NCBI GenBank assembly: GCA_944392965.1
Contig: CALXYM010000002.1
Location: 62,001-126,000 of the forward strand
DNA length: 64,000 bases
Origin: an uncultured Spirochaetaceae bacterium
GTDB taxonomy: Bacteria > Spirochaetota > Spirochaetia > Sphaerochaetales > Sphaerochaetaceae
Direction of reading: 5' to 3'
Part shown: positions 27,523 through 35,669 of the stretch, one piece after another
How the letters are laid out: every line of letters begins with the position of its first letter
Numbering within the stretch: the stretch's first letter is position 1
Position numbers and translations under genes: made by a program
Notes under the pieces: model-generated
The model's input: only the letters and a program-made list of their open reading frames with translations
Told to the model about the DNA's origin: nothing
Databases searched by the model: none

Positions 27523-27552
27523 ATTAAAAACTGAATACATGGCTTTGGTCAA
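27523..27552 (-). promoter_or_regulatory. Candidate his operon promoter
   Basis: Minus strand: TTGACC (27547-27552), 18-nt spacer and TTTAAT (27523-27528). It would start transcription within a few bases of the leader-peptide ATG. Confidence 0.5.
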
Positions 27553-27626
27553 TTGGAAGTAATGGAAGAGAGATTAAAAAACGTGACTTTTAAAAGGAAG
27601 AAAGGCCAGAAAGATTTCACATCACC

Positions 27627-28193
27627 TCATTCTCTCTCTTCATATTCGACGAAGATCTCATCCTTCCTTCTCCTATAAGAGACGATGGAGAGAACGATAT
27701 ACAACACTGAGAGGATGAGGATTATTATCGCAACGATGTTTATGAAGGTACTGGAGATGAAGGAGGGGAAGAAGAACATGATGGCAGAGAACACGTATCG
27801 GAGAATCACATCCAGAGCCAGGATATCCCTGAATCCCATCCTGCGCAGGATGATAGAGTCGATTGTATCGCTTATCGCGGTAAGAAGAAGATCGACAGCG
27901 ACGATGTACACTACGATATCCATCAGGATTCCCGGGTTACTGAATGCCATGAATATGACAATCACCGAAAGTATTATATTTATCGCGTTCTTGATCACAG
28001 AGACGTTCCGTATTCCCGCTGGCAGCTCATCGACTTTCAGGACAACATACAGCTCCCTGAGCGATCCGAAGAGGATATATAGCGAGAGCATGAAGAACAC
28101 CACCGTCACAATCCTGGATGGAAAGGCGAGCATCAAGATGGAGAGAACAAGGGGGATTAATGCCAATGCAATTGAAGATATAAGTTTTTTCAT
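27627..28193 (-). CDS. Membrane protein, DUF308/HdeD-like
   Basis: The 188-residue protein has about six hydrophobic segments in three pairs, with short polar turns, and a charged C-terminal tail rich in Arg and Glu. This resembles the DUF308/HdeD family of inner-membrane proteins, which has no agreed biochemical role. A ribosome site AGAGG precedes the ATG. It is transcribed away from the neighbouring HAD gene and ends upstream of the his promoter. Confidence 0.65.
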   Translation of the reverse strand: MKKLISSIALALIPLVLSILMLAFPSRIVTVVFFMLSLYILFGSLRELYVVLKVDELPAGIRNVSVIKNAINIILSVIVIFMAFSNPGILMDIVVYIVAVDLLLTAISDTIDSIILRRMGFRDILALDVILRYVFSAIMFFFPSFISSTFINIVAIIILILSVLYIVLSIVSYRRRKDEIFVEYEERE

Positions 28194-28240
28194 ATTCAGG
28201 ACCTCTTTTAAATTATAGCATGTTTTTGTAGCATTAGACC

Positions 28241-28924
28241 ATGTTGAACCTTCTTTTTGACGCAGACGGAACCCTCTATGACTTCAAAGCCACGGAGGAT
28301 ATCAGCCTGAGAAAGGTTTTCGAGAACTACGGTATAGAGTACAGCACGGAAAATCTCAGGATATATCATGAGAAGAACTCAAGGCTCTGGGAGCTTTACG
28401 AGAAAGGGCAGGTAAAGCAGGATGTGATAAAATGGAAGAGGTTCTCAGACCTCTTTTCAGCACTGGATCTCGATTATGACGGCCACGAGGCGGGAGAACT
28501 TTATACGGATCTTCTCGCAGAGAACGGAATCATGATAGATGGTGCCGTCACCCTGCTTGATAAACTTTATGGAAAGCATAAGCTCTACATAATAACAAAT
28601 GGAATTGCAAAAACCCAGCACGGCAGGATAGACGGAACTGATACGAGGAAGTACTACGAAAGGATATATATATCCACAGAGATGGGAGTACAGAAACCTG
28701 ACAAGGCGTTCTTCGATATCGTCCTGTCCGGATCTGGACTTGATAAGAAACGCTCCATCGTCATCGGAGACAGTGAGAAAAGCGATATCATGGGAGCACA
28801 TAACGCAGGATTGAAGAGCATCTTCATCTCATTTACAGGAGAAAAAAGTCCCCTCGCAGACTACAGCATATCATCCTATGATGAGCTCTTAGAGTATATC
28901 GACAAGCTCGACCTCGAAGATTAG
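28241..28924 (+). CDS. YjjG-like HAD-family nucleotidase
   Basis: The 227-residue HAD hydrolase has motif I FDADGTLYDF at the N-terminus, motif II IITNG, the lysine in QKPDKAFF and motif IV VIGDSEKSDIMGA. The cap and length fit YjjG/TIGR02254, house-cleaning phosphatases of non-canonical nucleoside monophosphates. No Shine-Dalgarno site is seen; a weak TAGCAT lies 6 nt before the ATG. Its last 36 nt overlap the FKBP gene on the other strand. Confidence 0.82.
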   Translation: MLNLLFDADGTLYDFKATEDISLRKVFENYGIEYSTENLRIYHEKNSRLWELYEKGQVKQDVIKWKRFSDLFSALDLDYDGHEAGELYTDLLAENGIMIDGAVTLLDKLYGKHKLYIITNGIAKTQHGRIDGTDTRKYYERIYISTEMGVQKPDKAFFDIVLSGSGLDKKRSIVIGDSEKSDIMGAHNAGLKSIFISFTGEKSPLADYSISSYDELLEYIDKLDLED

Positions 28925-29647
28925 AAGCTCGTTAGGGCCTATTACGGAGACACCGTTCTCCCCATATCCCTTCTCAGGGTGAATCCAGAACCTGAAACGC
29001 TCTCCCTCTTTCATGAGCTGTATACCCTCAGCTGCCCCTTCAATGAGATCAGACACTTTTATCTGAGACTCAGTTCCCCTGTCATAACTGGACTCCACGA
29101 TCTGCCCGTTAAGCAACGTCATTGTGTAATCGATGAGAACGATATCATCCTTGCCAGGATGAGGTGCATTCCCTTCTACAGAACGGACAATCTCATACTC
29201 AAGACCACTTGGAGTCGTAATAACACCGTTTCTCCTTCCGTTTATTTCAAGAAACTGCTCCGCCTCCTCCAAATTTGCCTCACTCTCACGCTCATATTCC
29301 TCTGCAGCCTCCTCAAGCATCCTGTTCTGATACTCAAGGAAGATGCTATCAAGCTCACTGTCAGAGAAGAACGGAGAACCATAATAATCCAAAAATCCCC
29401 GTGCGAAATAGAGTGCATCCACGTTCTGTTCCGCCCTCTCAAGGCTCTCTGCAAGGAGGTTACCATAAGCATAACTGAACCTTTCATCCAGGCTTTCAGG
29501 AGCAGGAAGGGTATCGATATCATATTCTCCCAACTCCATCTGCTTCTCATACACGGGAGCCTCCACGACATCCTCGTCATTGTCTGAGGAACAGGAAGGA
29601 AAGATTATAAAGAATATCAAAAGTACAATTAAAGAGATCCGTCTCAT
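28889..29647 (-). CDS. FKBP-type peptidyl-prolyl isomerase lipoprotein (Mip-like)
   Basis: The 252-residue protein has a lipoprotein signal (PSCSS, Cys near residue 19), an acidic helical N-terminal dimerisation region (about 55-140) and a C-terminal FKBP domain (about 150-252, with VLIDYTMTLLNG and WIHPEKGYGENG). It would fold proline-containing proteins in the periplasm. The fumarase genes lie just upstream on the same strand (26 nt), and its end overlaps the YjjG-like gene by 36 nt. Confidence 0.85.
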   Translation of the reverse strand: MRRISLIVLLIFFIIFPSCSSDNDEDVVEAPVYEKQMELGEYDIDTLPAPESLDERFSYAYGNLLAESLERAEQNVDALYFARGFLDYYGSPFFSDSELDSIFLEYQNRMLEEAAEEYERESEANLEEAEQFLEINGRRNGVITTPSGLEYEIVRSVEGNAPHPGKDDIVLIDYTMTLLNGQIVESSYDRGTESQIKVSDLIEGAAEGIQLMKEGERFRFWIHPEKGYGENGVSVIGPNELLIFEVELVDIL

Positions 29648-29673
29648 AGAAAAACCTTACCACCAGGAAGATA

Positions 29674-30207
29674 CTAAGACAAGAAGAAAGGAGAGGCACC
29701 GGTACTGTCAATCGCACAGATCGTCGGGAAATCCTCGACTGTAAGGCGCAGAAGAGCCTCCGGACCAAGTTCCTCGAACGCCACGACATCCGCACTTTTT
29801 ATCCGCTGGGAATAGAGTGCTCCGCAACCTCCGAAAGCCTGCAGATAAAGTCCTGAATATCTCTTCATGGCCTCTACGACGTTATTCTTCCTCGGGCCCT
29901 TTCCAACCATGAGAAGAAGCCCCTTCTCCATCAGCATTGGCGAGTATGGATCCATTCTCTGACTCGTCGTGGGGCCTGCGGCTCCGAGTACGAATCCCGG
30001 CATCTTGGGAGAAGGACCCATGTAATATATACCGTTACCCTTGAATTGGAAAGGAAGGCTCTCCCCTTCCTCTATCATGATGCCAAGCCTCTTATGTACC
30101 TGATCCCGCCCGACATACAGCGTACCACTGAGAAGCACATAATCCCCAGCTCTCACCTCTCTCAGCTCATCAATACTCTCATAAGGAAGTCTCAGTCTTC
30201 TCTCCAT
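29674..30207 (-). CDS. Class I fumarate hydratase / L(+)-tartrate dehydratase, beta subunit
   Basis: The 177-residue subunit corresponds to the C-terminal half of class I fumarase (FumA C-domain or TtdB), with LSGTLYVGRDQVHKR, MGPSPKMPG, GAAGPTTSQRMDPYSP and GKGPRKN. With the alpha subunit it makes an iron-sulfur hydro-lyase interconverting fumarate and malate, or acting on tartrate. The two genes overlap by 16 nt. Confidence 0.88.
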   Translation of the reverse strand: MERRLRLPYESIDELREVRAGDYVLLSGTLYVGRDQVHKRLGIMIEEGESLPFQFKGNGIYYMGPSPKMPGFVLGAAGPTTSQRMDPYSPMLMEKGLLLMVGKGPRKNNVVEAMKRYSGLYLQAFGGCGALYSQRIKSADVVAFEELGPEALLRLTVEDFPTICAIDSTGASPFFLS

Positions 30208-31040
30208 AGCTCCTCCCTAACTTCTATATGTGCCTTCCTATCTGCCCAGCATGAGACGGAAAGAGCAACTGGAAGCCCTGCGATATGTGTCGAATCATAC
30301 TCTATGTTAACCTCAAGTGCCGTAGCCCTTCCTCCCAAGCCTCCGGCTCCTATATGAAGAGTATTCACTCGCTCAAGTATCTCATCTTCCAGATCTGTAT
30401 ATCTCCAGTCCTCATGCTCTCTTTTCCTGATAAGCGCCTTCTTGCTTAAAAAAGCTGCCCTATCAAGGCTTCCTCCGATTCCGACACCAAGAAACATAGG
30501 AGGACATGGCTTTCCTCCTGCCTCCCTCACCATTGAGAGGATGGCATCTATCACACCATCTTTCCCTGCAGTTGGATTGAGCATCCTCACTGCAGAGCAG
30601 TTCTCACTTCCAAACCCTTTTAAAAGAACATCGACAGTGCTCACATCGCCATCTATAAGTTCTATATTGACCACCGGGGGAAGATTAGTCTTCGTATTCA
30701 CCCTTTCAAACACAGGATCGGCTACGATACTCTTACGGAAAAAACCCTCAACAGCCGCCTTTTCCAACGCCTCATATGTGGTAGATACAAGATCTGAGAG
30801 TGAATAAGGAGAGGACTTCGCATAGGAGATGAGAGTCCAGAAAAGTCCTGTATCCTGACAGAGCGGAAGTCCCGTTTCAGAAGCAATGCTGATATTATCC
30901 AGAATGGCTTTAAGAACTATCCCGGCGTTCTTATCATCCTCCGATTCATATGCACTTCTCAGTTTTTCAAGGACATTCTCATCCAGTTTCCTGGAGGCTT
31001 CTATGACCTTGTTTTTTATAACCTCTTCAAGTTTTCTCAT
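30192..31040 (-). CDS. Class I fumarate hydratase / L(+)-tartrate dehydratase, alpha subunit
   Basis: About 282 residues with the three cysteines expected to hold the [4Fe-4S] cluster: LPLCQDTG, GSENCSA and GGKPCPP. I start at MRKLEEVIKNK (31040), where GGGAGGG lies about 8 nt upstream; the frame also stays open to 31085. It overlaps the YhcC gene end by 14 nt. Split alpha/beta enzymes are typical of anaerobes; substrate (fumarate or tartrate) is not certain. Confidence 0.88.
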   Translation of the reverse strand: MRKLEEVIKNKVIEASRKLDENVLEKLRSAYESEDDKNAGIVLKAILDNISIASETGLPLCQDTGLFWTLISYAKSSPYSLSDLVSTTYEALEKAAVEGFFRKSIVADPVFERVNTKTNLPPVVNIELIDGDVSTVDVLLKGFGSENCSAVRMLNPTAGKDGVIDAILSMVREAGGKPCPPMFLGVGIGGSLDRAAFLSKKALIRKREHEDWRYTDLEDEILERVNTLHIGAGGLGGRATALEVNIEYDSTHIAGLPVALSVSCWADRKAHIEVREELWRED

Positions 31041-32001
31041 AAAAGGATCCCTCCCAAAGTCCGTCACTCTCCATCTTCTTCTCAAGAAGGGAGATGAATT
31101 TCGATTTATCAGGAAAATCGCGGGGTGCGATCAGACGGTGTGCCGGCGTCTCACTTATGAGTCTCTGGATTATCACATCCGGTCTCAAACAGGCAAGGAA
31201 CACCTCGATAGCATCAAGATATTCATCAAGAGAGAGAAGGCTTATCTTACCAGCGGCGTACTCATCTGCAAAACGTGTTCCTCCCGCGATATTAAGATTA
31301 TGTATCTTCACGGCATCCGAATAGAGGCTCGTGACCTCCGCACTCCTTATATAGTCATCCCTGCCCTCTCCAGGAAGTCCAAGGATGACATGAGTTGAAA
31401 GAAAGATGCCCCACTCTTTTATCTTCCGTGCAGCCTCCACGTAACAGGCCGTATCGTGACCCCTGTTTATATATCTCAGAGTATCATCATTCGCACTCTG
31501 CAATCCAAGTTCTATCTCGACATCAACCCCTTTCTCCTTATACCCGGCAATGAGAGAAAGCTTCTCATCATCGATACAATCAGGGCGGGTGGAGATTATG
31601 AGTTCTTTAAAAGGACCATAACCGAGGGCCTCATCATAGACTTTTTTAAGATATCCTATGCTTCCATAAGTATTTGTGAAAGACTGAAAATAAAGGCTGT
31701 ACGCCTCTGCTCCATAACGACGCTTCAAGAACCTCTTACCCTTCTCTATCTGGTTTTTCAAATCCACATCATAGGAGATGGTGGATTCAGCTACGCCCCT
31801 GTCATAAGCGGAATCATGATGGAATCCTCCTTCTCCGCTCCTCTGATAGACGGCAACAGAGCCCGTACCATCACAAAACGCGCATCCTCCCTTCCTCTCC
31901 TTCGTCCTGTTAGGGCAGGAGAAGGAGGCATCCACGCCGATCCGGAATACGCGCATACCGTATTTTCTTCTCAGATATTCAGAATAGGTATTCCACCTCA
32001 T
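31027..32001 (-). CDS. Radical SAM protein, YhcC/TIGR01212 family
   Basis: The 324-residue protein starts MRWNTYSEYLRRKYG, as this family does. It has the cluster cysteines in FSCPNRTKERKGGCAFC, LYFQSFTNTYGS, the SAM-related IELGLQSAND, and HVILGLPGEG. YhcC-like proteins resemble the Elp3 radical SAM core, and their substrate is unsettled. Start overlaps the patatin-barrel gene stop by 4 nt. Confidence 0.88.
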   Translation of the reverse strand: MRWNTYSEYLRRKYGMRVFRIGVDASFSCPNRTKERKGGCAFCDGTGSVAVYQRSGEGGFHHDSAYDRGVAESTISYDVDLKNQIEKGKRFLKRRYGAEAYSLYFQSFTNTYGSIGYLKKVYDEALGYGPFKELIISTRPDCIDDEKLSLIAGYKEKGVDVEIELGLQSANDDTLRYINRGHDTACYVEAARKIKEWGIFLSTHVILGLPGEGRDDYIRSAEVTSLYSDAVKIHNLNIAGGTRFADEYAAGKISLLSLDEYLDAIEVFLACLRPDVIIQRLISETPAHRLIAPRDFPDKSKFISLLEKKMESDGLWEGSFYEKT

Positions 32002-34196
32002 GTCAGACCGATTCCTATGGAGAACGTACCAAGATGCGTTATGTTCACGTTGATACGGAAATCACCGACTGAAGTCCTGTATCCAAGGGCCATGGAGAAT
32101 CCAAGATCCCAGGAATTCAGCATTGCAAATGGAATAAGGTTATAATCCCCGTCTCGCGTCCAAAGTCTCACTGCTTCCTTGTTTTTCTCATAGAACTCCG
32201 AGAAAAAGCCGACATCCATGAAAAGAGCCTCGGTAAGTACAACCCTTCCTCCAAGCTCTAGAAGGATGTAATCACGGGTGATCAGACCACTCTTATTCGT
32301 CCTGTAGCTCTCTCCTATGTTCTCATTCCCCCTCAAAGTAGAGAGCTCTCCATTGATATAGAACTTGGAAGATGCGATAGGAGAAGGGATTATACTCTCA
32401 AAGGAGAGGGAGAGGGTATACATGAAAGGAGCACGGAGATATATATTCGCATCGAAATCGACATTTATCCCGTCATCATGAAGACTCGCGAGATTGAGCA
32501 TATGGTATTTCAAGTTGAAATTCAGCTTGGGATCAGCATACAGAGCACGGCCTCTGTCAGGAAGGCGGGAAGGGTCCAGTGATTTTACACTTCCCAGGCT
32601 TATCAGATCGAAATCCACGGAGAATTCCATTCTCAACTCCTCCAGATAATCGTATGCCACTCCCCCTTCCAGGGAGAAGATGAAGTCCGAAGTATCCATC
32701 CTGTCTATCCTGTCAGGAATTGAGAGCATCGAGATATCACCACTTCCAACACGTGCAGAGGCGAATGCGGAGAATGAGTTGTCGAAATCGTAATAATATG
32801 ATGCGAAGAGCACCGTATTGTTCTTTATATCAAGACCGATGATGAGGGAGCCGTAGTCAGATGGCAGGCCAATATCGAAGAATGCGCTGAAATGTGGCAT
32901 GAAATAGAAAAGCGTCCCAGAATCCCGTGCGATCCCTCCCTTTACCCCCATATCGAGGTTAAGGCCAATGGAAAGGGAGGAAGAGAGATTTGAGAACTCT
33001 TCAATCTCTATGACAAGCACACCGTCATAGACCTCGTATCCCACACTCTTCAGCCCTTCCTCTTTTTTTATGTACATCAGGACATCTTCAAAGGCGAGAG
33101 CTGTCTCATAGTCGGCACGTCTTCCTTCAAAACTCTCCAGGATGGTCGCATAACGGTTCAGCCTTTCCGAGTAGAGGACAGCCTTGATGACGAAAGGCTC
33201 CTTTGCAAAATAGGACTCGGGAACTTTTTCATCCTCATCTCTCTTCAAAGCTTCTTCTATCTCATCGAAAACGGAGATATTGTCCTCAACAGCGGCCCGG
33301 CCTATCGCGAGTATCTCATCAGCACGTCCGAAATCCATGGTTCCGATCTCTGCCAGATCAGGCACGATCACATAATCGGCAAGGGGATAGCGTTCTGCCG
33401 CGTTGGGGCCCGTGACAAGATCAAGAACCTGAAAAGTAAGTCCTGTCAGCGTGTCTATATCATAATAGACCTTGCCCTCCGTATGTTCCTTCAAGACATC
33501 ATTCAGATCGACAGCAAGTACGATATCCGCCCCGAGGTCTCTCGCAACATCGGTGGGGAGATTGTTCACCATCCCTCCATCGACTACATATCGTCCATCT
33601 CCTGTGCGAGCTGGGGTGAATACTATCGGAATGGCCATCGAACCACGCATCGCATCATAAAGGGATCCTTGGGAATAGATTATCTCTTCCCCCGTCTCAA
33701 GATCGGTTCCTATGGCCCTGTAGGGAATCGAGAGATCATCAAAATTCCTCACATCAAGAACATTTACAAGGTTAGAGCGGAAAAACGATGCGACATACTG
33801 GTCATCTATTATACCGTTTGCAGATCCCACATCATTTTTTGAAAAGTCGATGCTAAGGATGTTCGACACGGGAGTCTCCGTCCCCCCTTCCATGATATAG
33901 CTACCACTTCTGGTATACAGATGTTTGAAAAGCTCAGGCAGATCATTTTCCGTTATCAGCCTCTCAAGATCCTCTCCTGAATATCCTGAAGCATAGAAGG
34001 CCCCTATAAGGGCCCCGATGCTCGTTCCGATTACATAATCAGGGTGGATACCCCTCTTATCAAGTTCCTTTATGACCTCTATATGGGCTATTCCCTTGGC
34101 CCCGCCTCCGGAGAGGACGAGAGCGAAAGTCTTATCAGAGGCAAAAAGAGAAAAAGATAAAAAGAAGACAAGGATGAAGGATAAGAGCCTTTTCAT
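31998..34196 (-). CDS. Patatin-like phospholipase with C-terminal outer-membrane barrel
   Basis: The 732-residue protein has a signal peptide (1-19). A patatin domain (about 24-240) follows with oxyanion hole GGGAKG, nucleophile elbow GTSIG and the catalytic Asp in VDGGMVNN. A POTRA-like region and a beta-rich C-terminal half of about 330 residues end in FSIGIGLT. This is the architecture of PlpD-type (type Vd) secreted patatins or RssA-surface antigen fusions. It would be an outer-membrane lipase. It lies 2 nt after fmt. Confidence 0.85.
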   Translation of the reverse strand: MKRLLSFILVFFLSFSLFASDKTFALVLSGGGAKGIAHIEVIKELDKRGIHPDYVIGTSIGALIGAFYASGYSGEDLERLITENDLPELFKHLYTRSGSYIMEGGTETPVSNILSIDFSKNDVGSANGIIDDQYVASFFRSNLVNVLDVRNFDDLSIPYRAIGTDLETGEEIIYSQGSLYDAMRGSMAIPIVFTPARTGDGRYVVDGGMVNNLPTDVARDLGADIVLAVDLNDVLKEHTEGKVYYDIDTLTGLTFQVLDLVTGPNAAERYPLADYVIVPDLAEIGTMDFGRADEILAIGRAAVEDNISVFDEIEEALKRDEDEKVPESYFAKEPFVIKAVLYSERLNRYATILESFEGRRADYETALAFEDVLMYIKKEEGLKSVGYEVYDGVLVIEIEEFSNLSSSLSIGLNLDMGVKGGIARDSGTLFYFMPHFSAFFDIGLPSDYGSLIIGLDIKNNTVLFASYYYDFDNSFSAFASARVGSGDISMLSIPDRIDRMDTSDFIFSLEGGVAYDYLEELRMEFSVDFDLISLGSVKSLDPSRLPDRGRALYADPKLNFNLKYHMLNLASLHDDGINVDFDANIYLRAPFMYTLSLSFESIIPSPIASSKFYINGELSTLRGNENIGESYRTNKSGLITRDYILLELGGRVVLTEALFMDVGFFSEFYEKNKEAVRLWTRDGDYNLIPFAMLNSWDLGFSMALGYRTSVGDFRINVNITHLGTFSIGIGLT

Positions 34197-34198
34197 TC

Positions 34199-35128
34199 CT
34201 ACCTCCCGAGCAGAGCTCCTATTATTGATTTATCACCATTCACGAAGGAAACGGCATCCATCTCCTTCCTGCTTGGAGCCTGGAGCCTGTCAACATAGAT
34301 ATAACAATCACCCGTTGCGATTTTAAGTCCCCTCTTCTTATCAAGGGTGATGACGCTGCCGGGTGTCTCCGAACACCTTTCATCAAGATTGAAACCCGAG
34401 CCTGAGACTGAGGAGAGAATGAGCTTCTCTCCCTTATATGTCGTGTATGCCTTTGGCCAGGGATAACTTGCCCTGATCAATGCGTGGATTGAAGATGCGG
34501 AAGAGAAAAAGTCAACTTCCCCGTCCTCCTTCTTAAGCATCCGGGAAAAGGAAACTTCCCCCTCCTGCGCAGTAAGGTGCAATGCATCCAGATTTGAAAA
34601 CGTGCTAAAGGCTAAATCAGAGGAGAGAAGTGCGACCTTCTCCTCAAGGGATGAAAGTGTCTCAGTTCCATCCAGAGAATAGCTCATAGAAGAGAGTATA
34701 TCTCCGCTGTCGACACTCAGGGCGATCTCCTGTATGCTGATTCCCCCCTTTCTGTCCTGATTCTTGATCGTCTCATAAAGAGGTGAGCATCCCCTGTACT
34801 TCGGAAGAAGGGACGGATGGATGTTATATTTCCTCTCAAAGAGGGAGAGAAACTTCGGTCCGAATATCTTCCCATAACAGAAAGAGACCAGGGTATCGCA
34901 GTCAAGTGTCTTAACATATTCCCTTGCCTCAGTTTTGAGCGTCTGCGGCTGATAGAAGGGAATGCCAAGCTCCCTTGCTCTGATCTTGACAGGCGGCTCG
35001 ATGATCTTATTTCCCCTTCCACCCTTCTCATCAGGACCTGTGAGAACGGCTTTGATGAGCCCCATCTCATTCAATCTCTCAAGGGTTGGAATGGCGATGC
35101 TTCCTGTAGCGGCAAAAAGTATCCTCAC
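34199..35128 (-). CDS. fmt: Methionyl-tRNA formyltransferase
   Basis: The 309-residue enzyme formylates initiator Met-tRNA using 10-formyl-THF. Catalytic features visible are NIHPSLLPKYRG (Asn and His) and the Asp in ALSVDSGDIL. A C-terminal OB-like domain follows. It overlaps def by 4 nt; the def-fmt pairing is standard. Confidence 0.94.
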   Translation of the reverse strand: MRILFAATGSIAIPTLERLNEMGLIKAVLTGPDEKGGRGNKIIEPPVKIRARELGIPFYQPQTLKTEAREYVKTLDCDTLVSFCYGKIFGPKFLSLFERKYNIHPSLLPKYRGCSPLYETIKNQDRKGGISIQEIALSVDSGDILSSMSYSLDGTETLSSLEEKVALLSSDLAFSTFSNLDALHLTAQEGEVSFSRMLKKEDGEVDFFSSASSIHALIRASYPWPKAYTTYKGEKLILSSVSGSGFNLDERCSETPGSVITLDKKRGLKIATGDCYIYVDRLQAPSRKEMDAVSFVNGDKSIIGALLGR

Positions 35129-35634
35129 CCGTTCTTCCTCTTCCTTCTGTTCTTCTTCCTGAAAGCTTTCTCGACCTTCTCCTTCTCCTCCGGAGTAAGG
35201 TGATCGATGAAAAGAGTCTTATTCAAGTGATCGTTCTCATGCTGGATGACCCTTGCAAGTAGACCATCAGCATCGATCGTGAAATATTTACCGTTAAGGT
35301 CCTGTGCCTGTACCTTCACGCGCAATGGTCTTATGACCTCCCTGTAGAAGCCGGGGATGGAAAGACATCCCTCCTCATAAGGACCTTCCTCCATGCTCGT
35401 CTCGATTATCTCAGGGTTGATAAAAACATATCTGCTGTCATCCCCTCTTCTTAAATCGACTATAAAGAACTTCTTACTGACCCCGATCTGAGGTGCAGCA
35501 AGACCTACCCCGTCCGCTTCGACGAGGGTATCGAACATCGCATCAACAAGCATTTTGAGAGAGTTGTCGAATACGGTGACCTTCTCTGTATCTTCTCTTA
35601 ATACTTCATCATCAAGTGTATAAATATCTAGCAT
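35125..35634 (-). CDS. def: Peptide deformylase
   Basis: The 169-residue metalloenzyme removes the N-formyl group from new proteins. All three motifs are present: GVGLAAPQIG, EEGCLSIPG and the metal-binding QHENDHL. It lies 35 nt after priA and overlaps fmt. Confidence 0.95.
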   Translation of the reverse strand: MLDIYTLDDEVLREDTEKVTVFDNSLKMLVDAMFDTLVEADGVGLAAPQIGVSKKFFIVDLRRGDDSRYVFINPEIIETSMEEGPYEEGCLSIPGFYREVIRPLRVKVQAQDLNGKYFTIDADGLLARVIQHENDHLNKTLFIDHLTPEEKEKVEKAFRKKNRRKRKNG

Positions 35635-35669
35635 AAGAGAAATATAACATTAAAAACGTGCTTTGTGCA

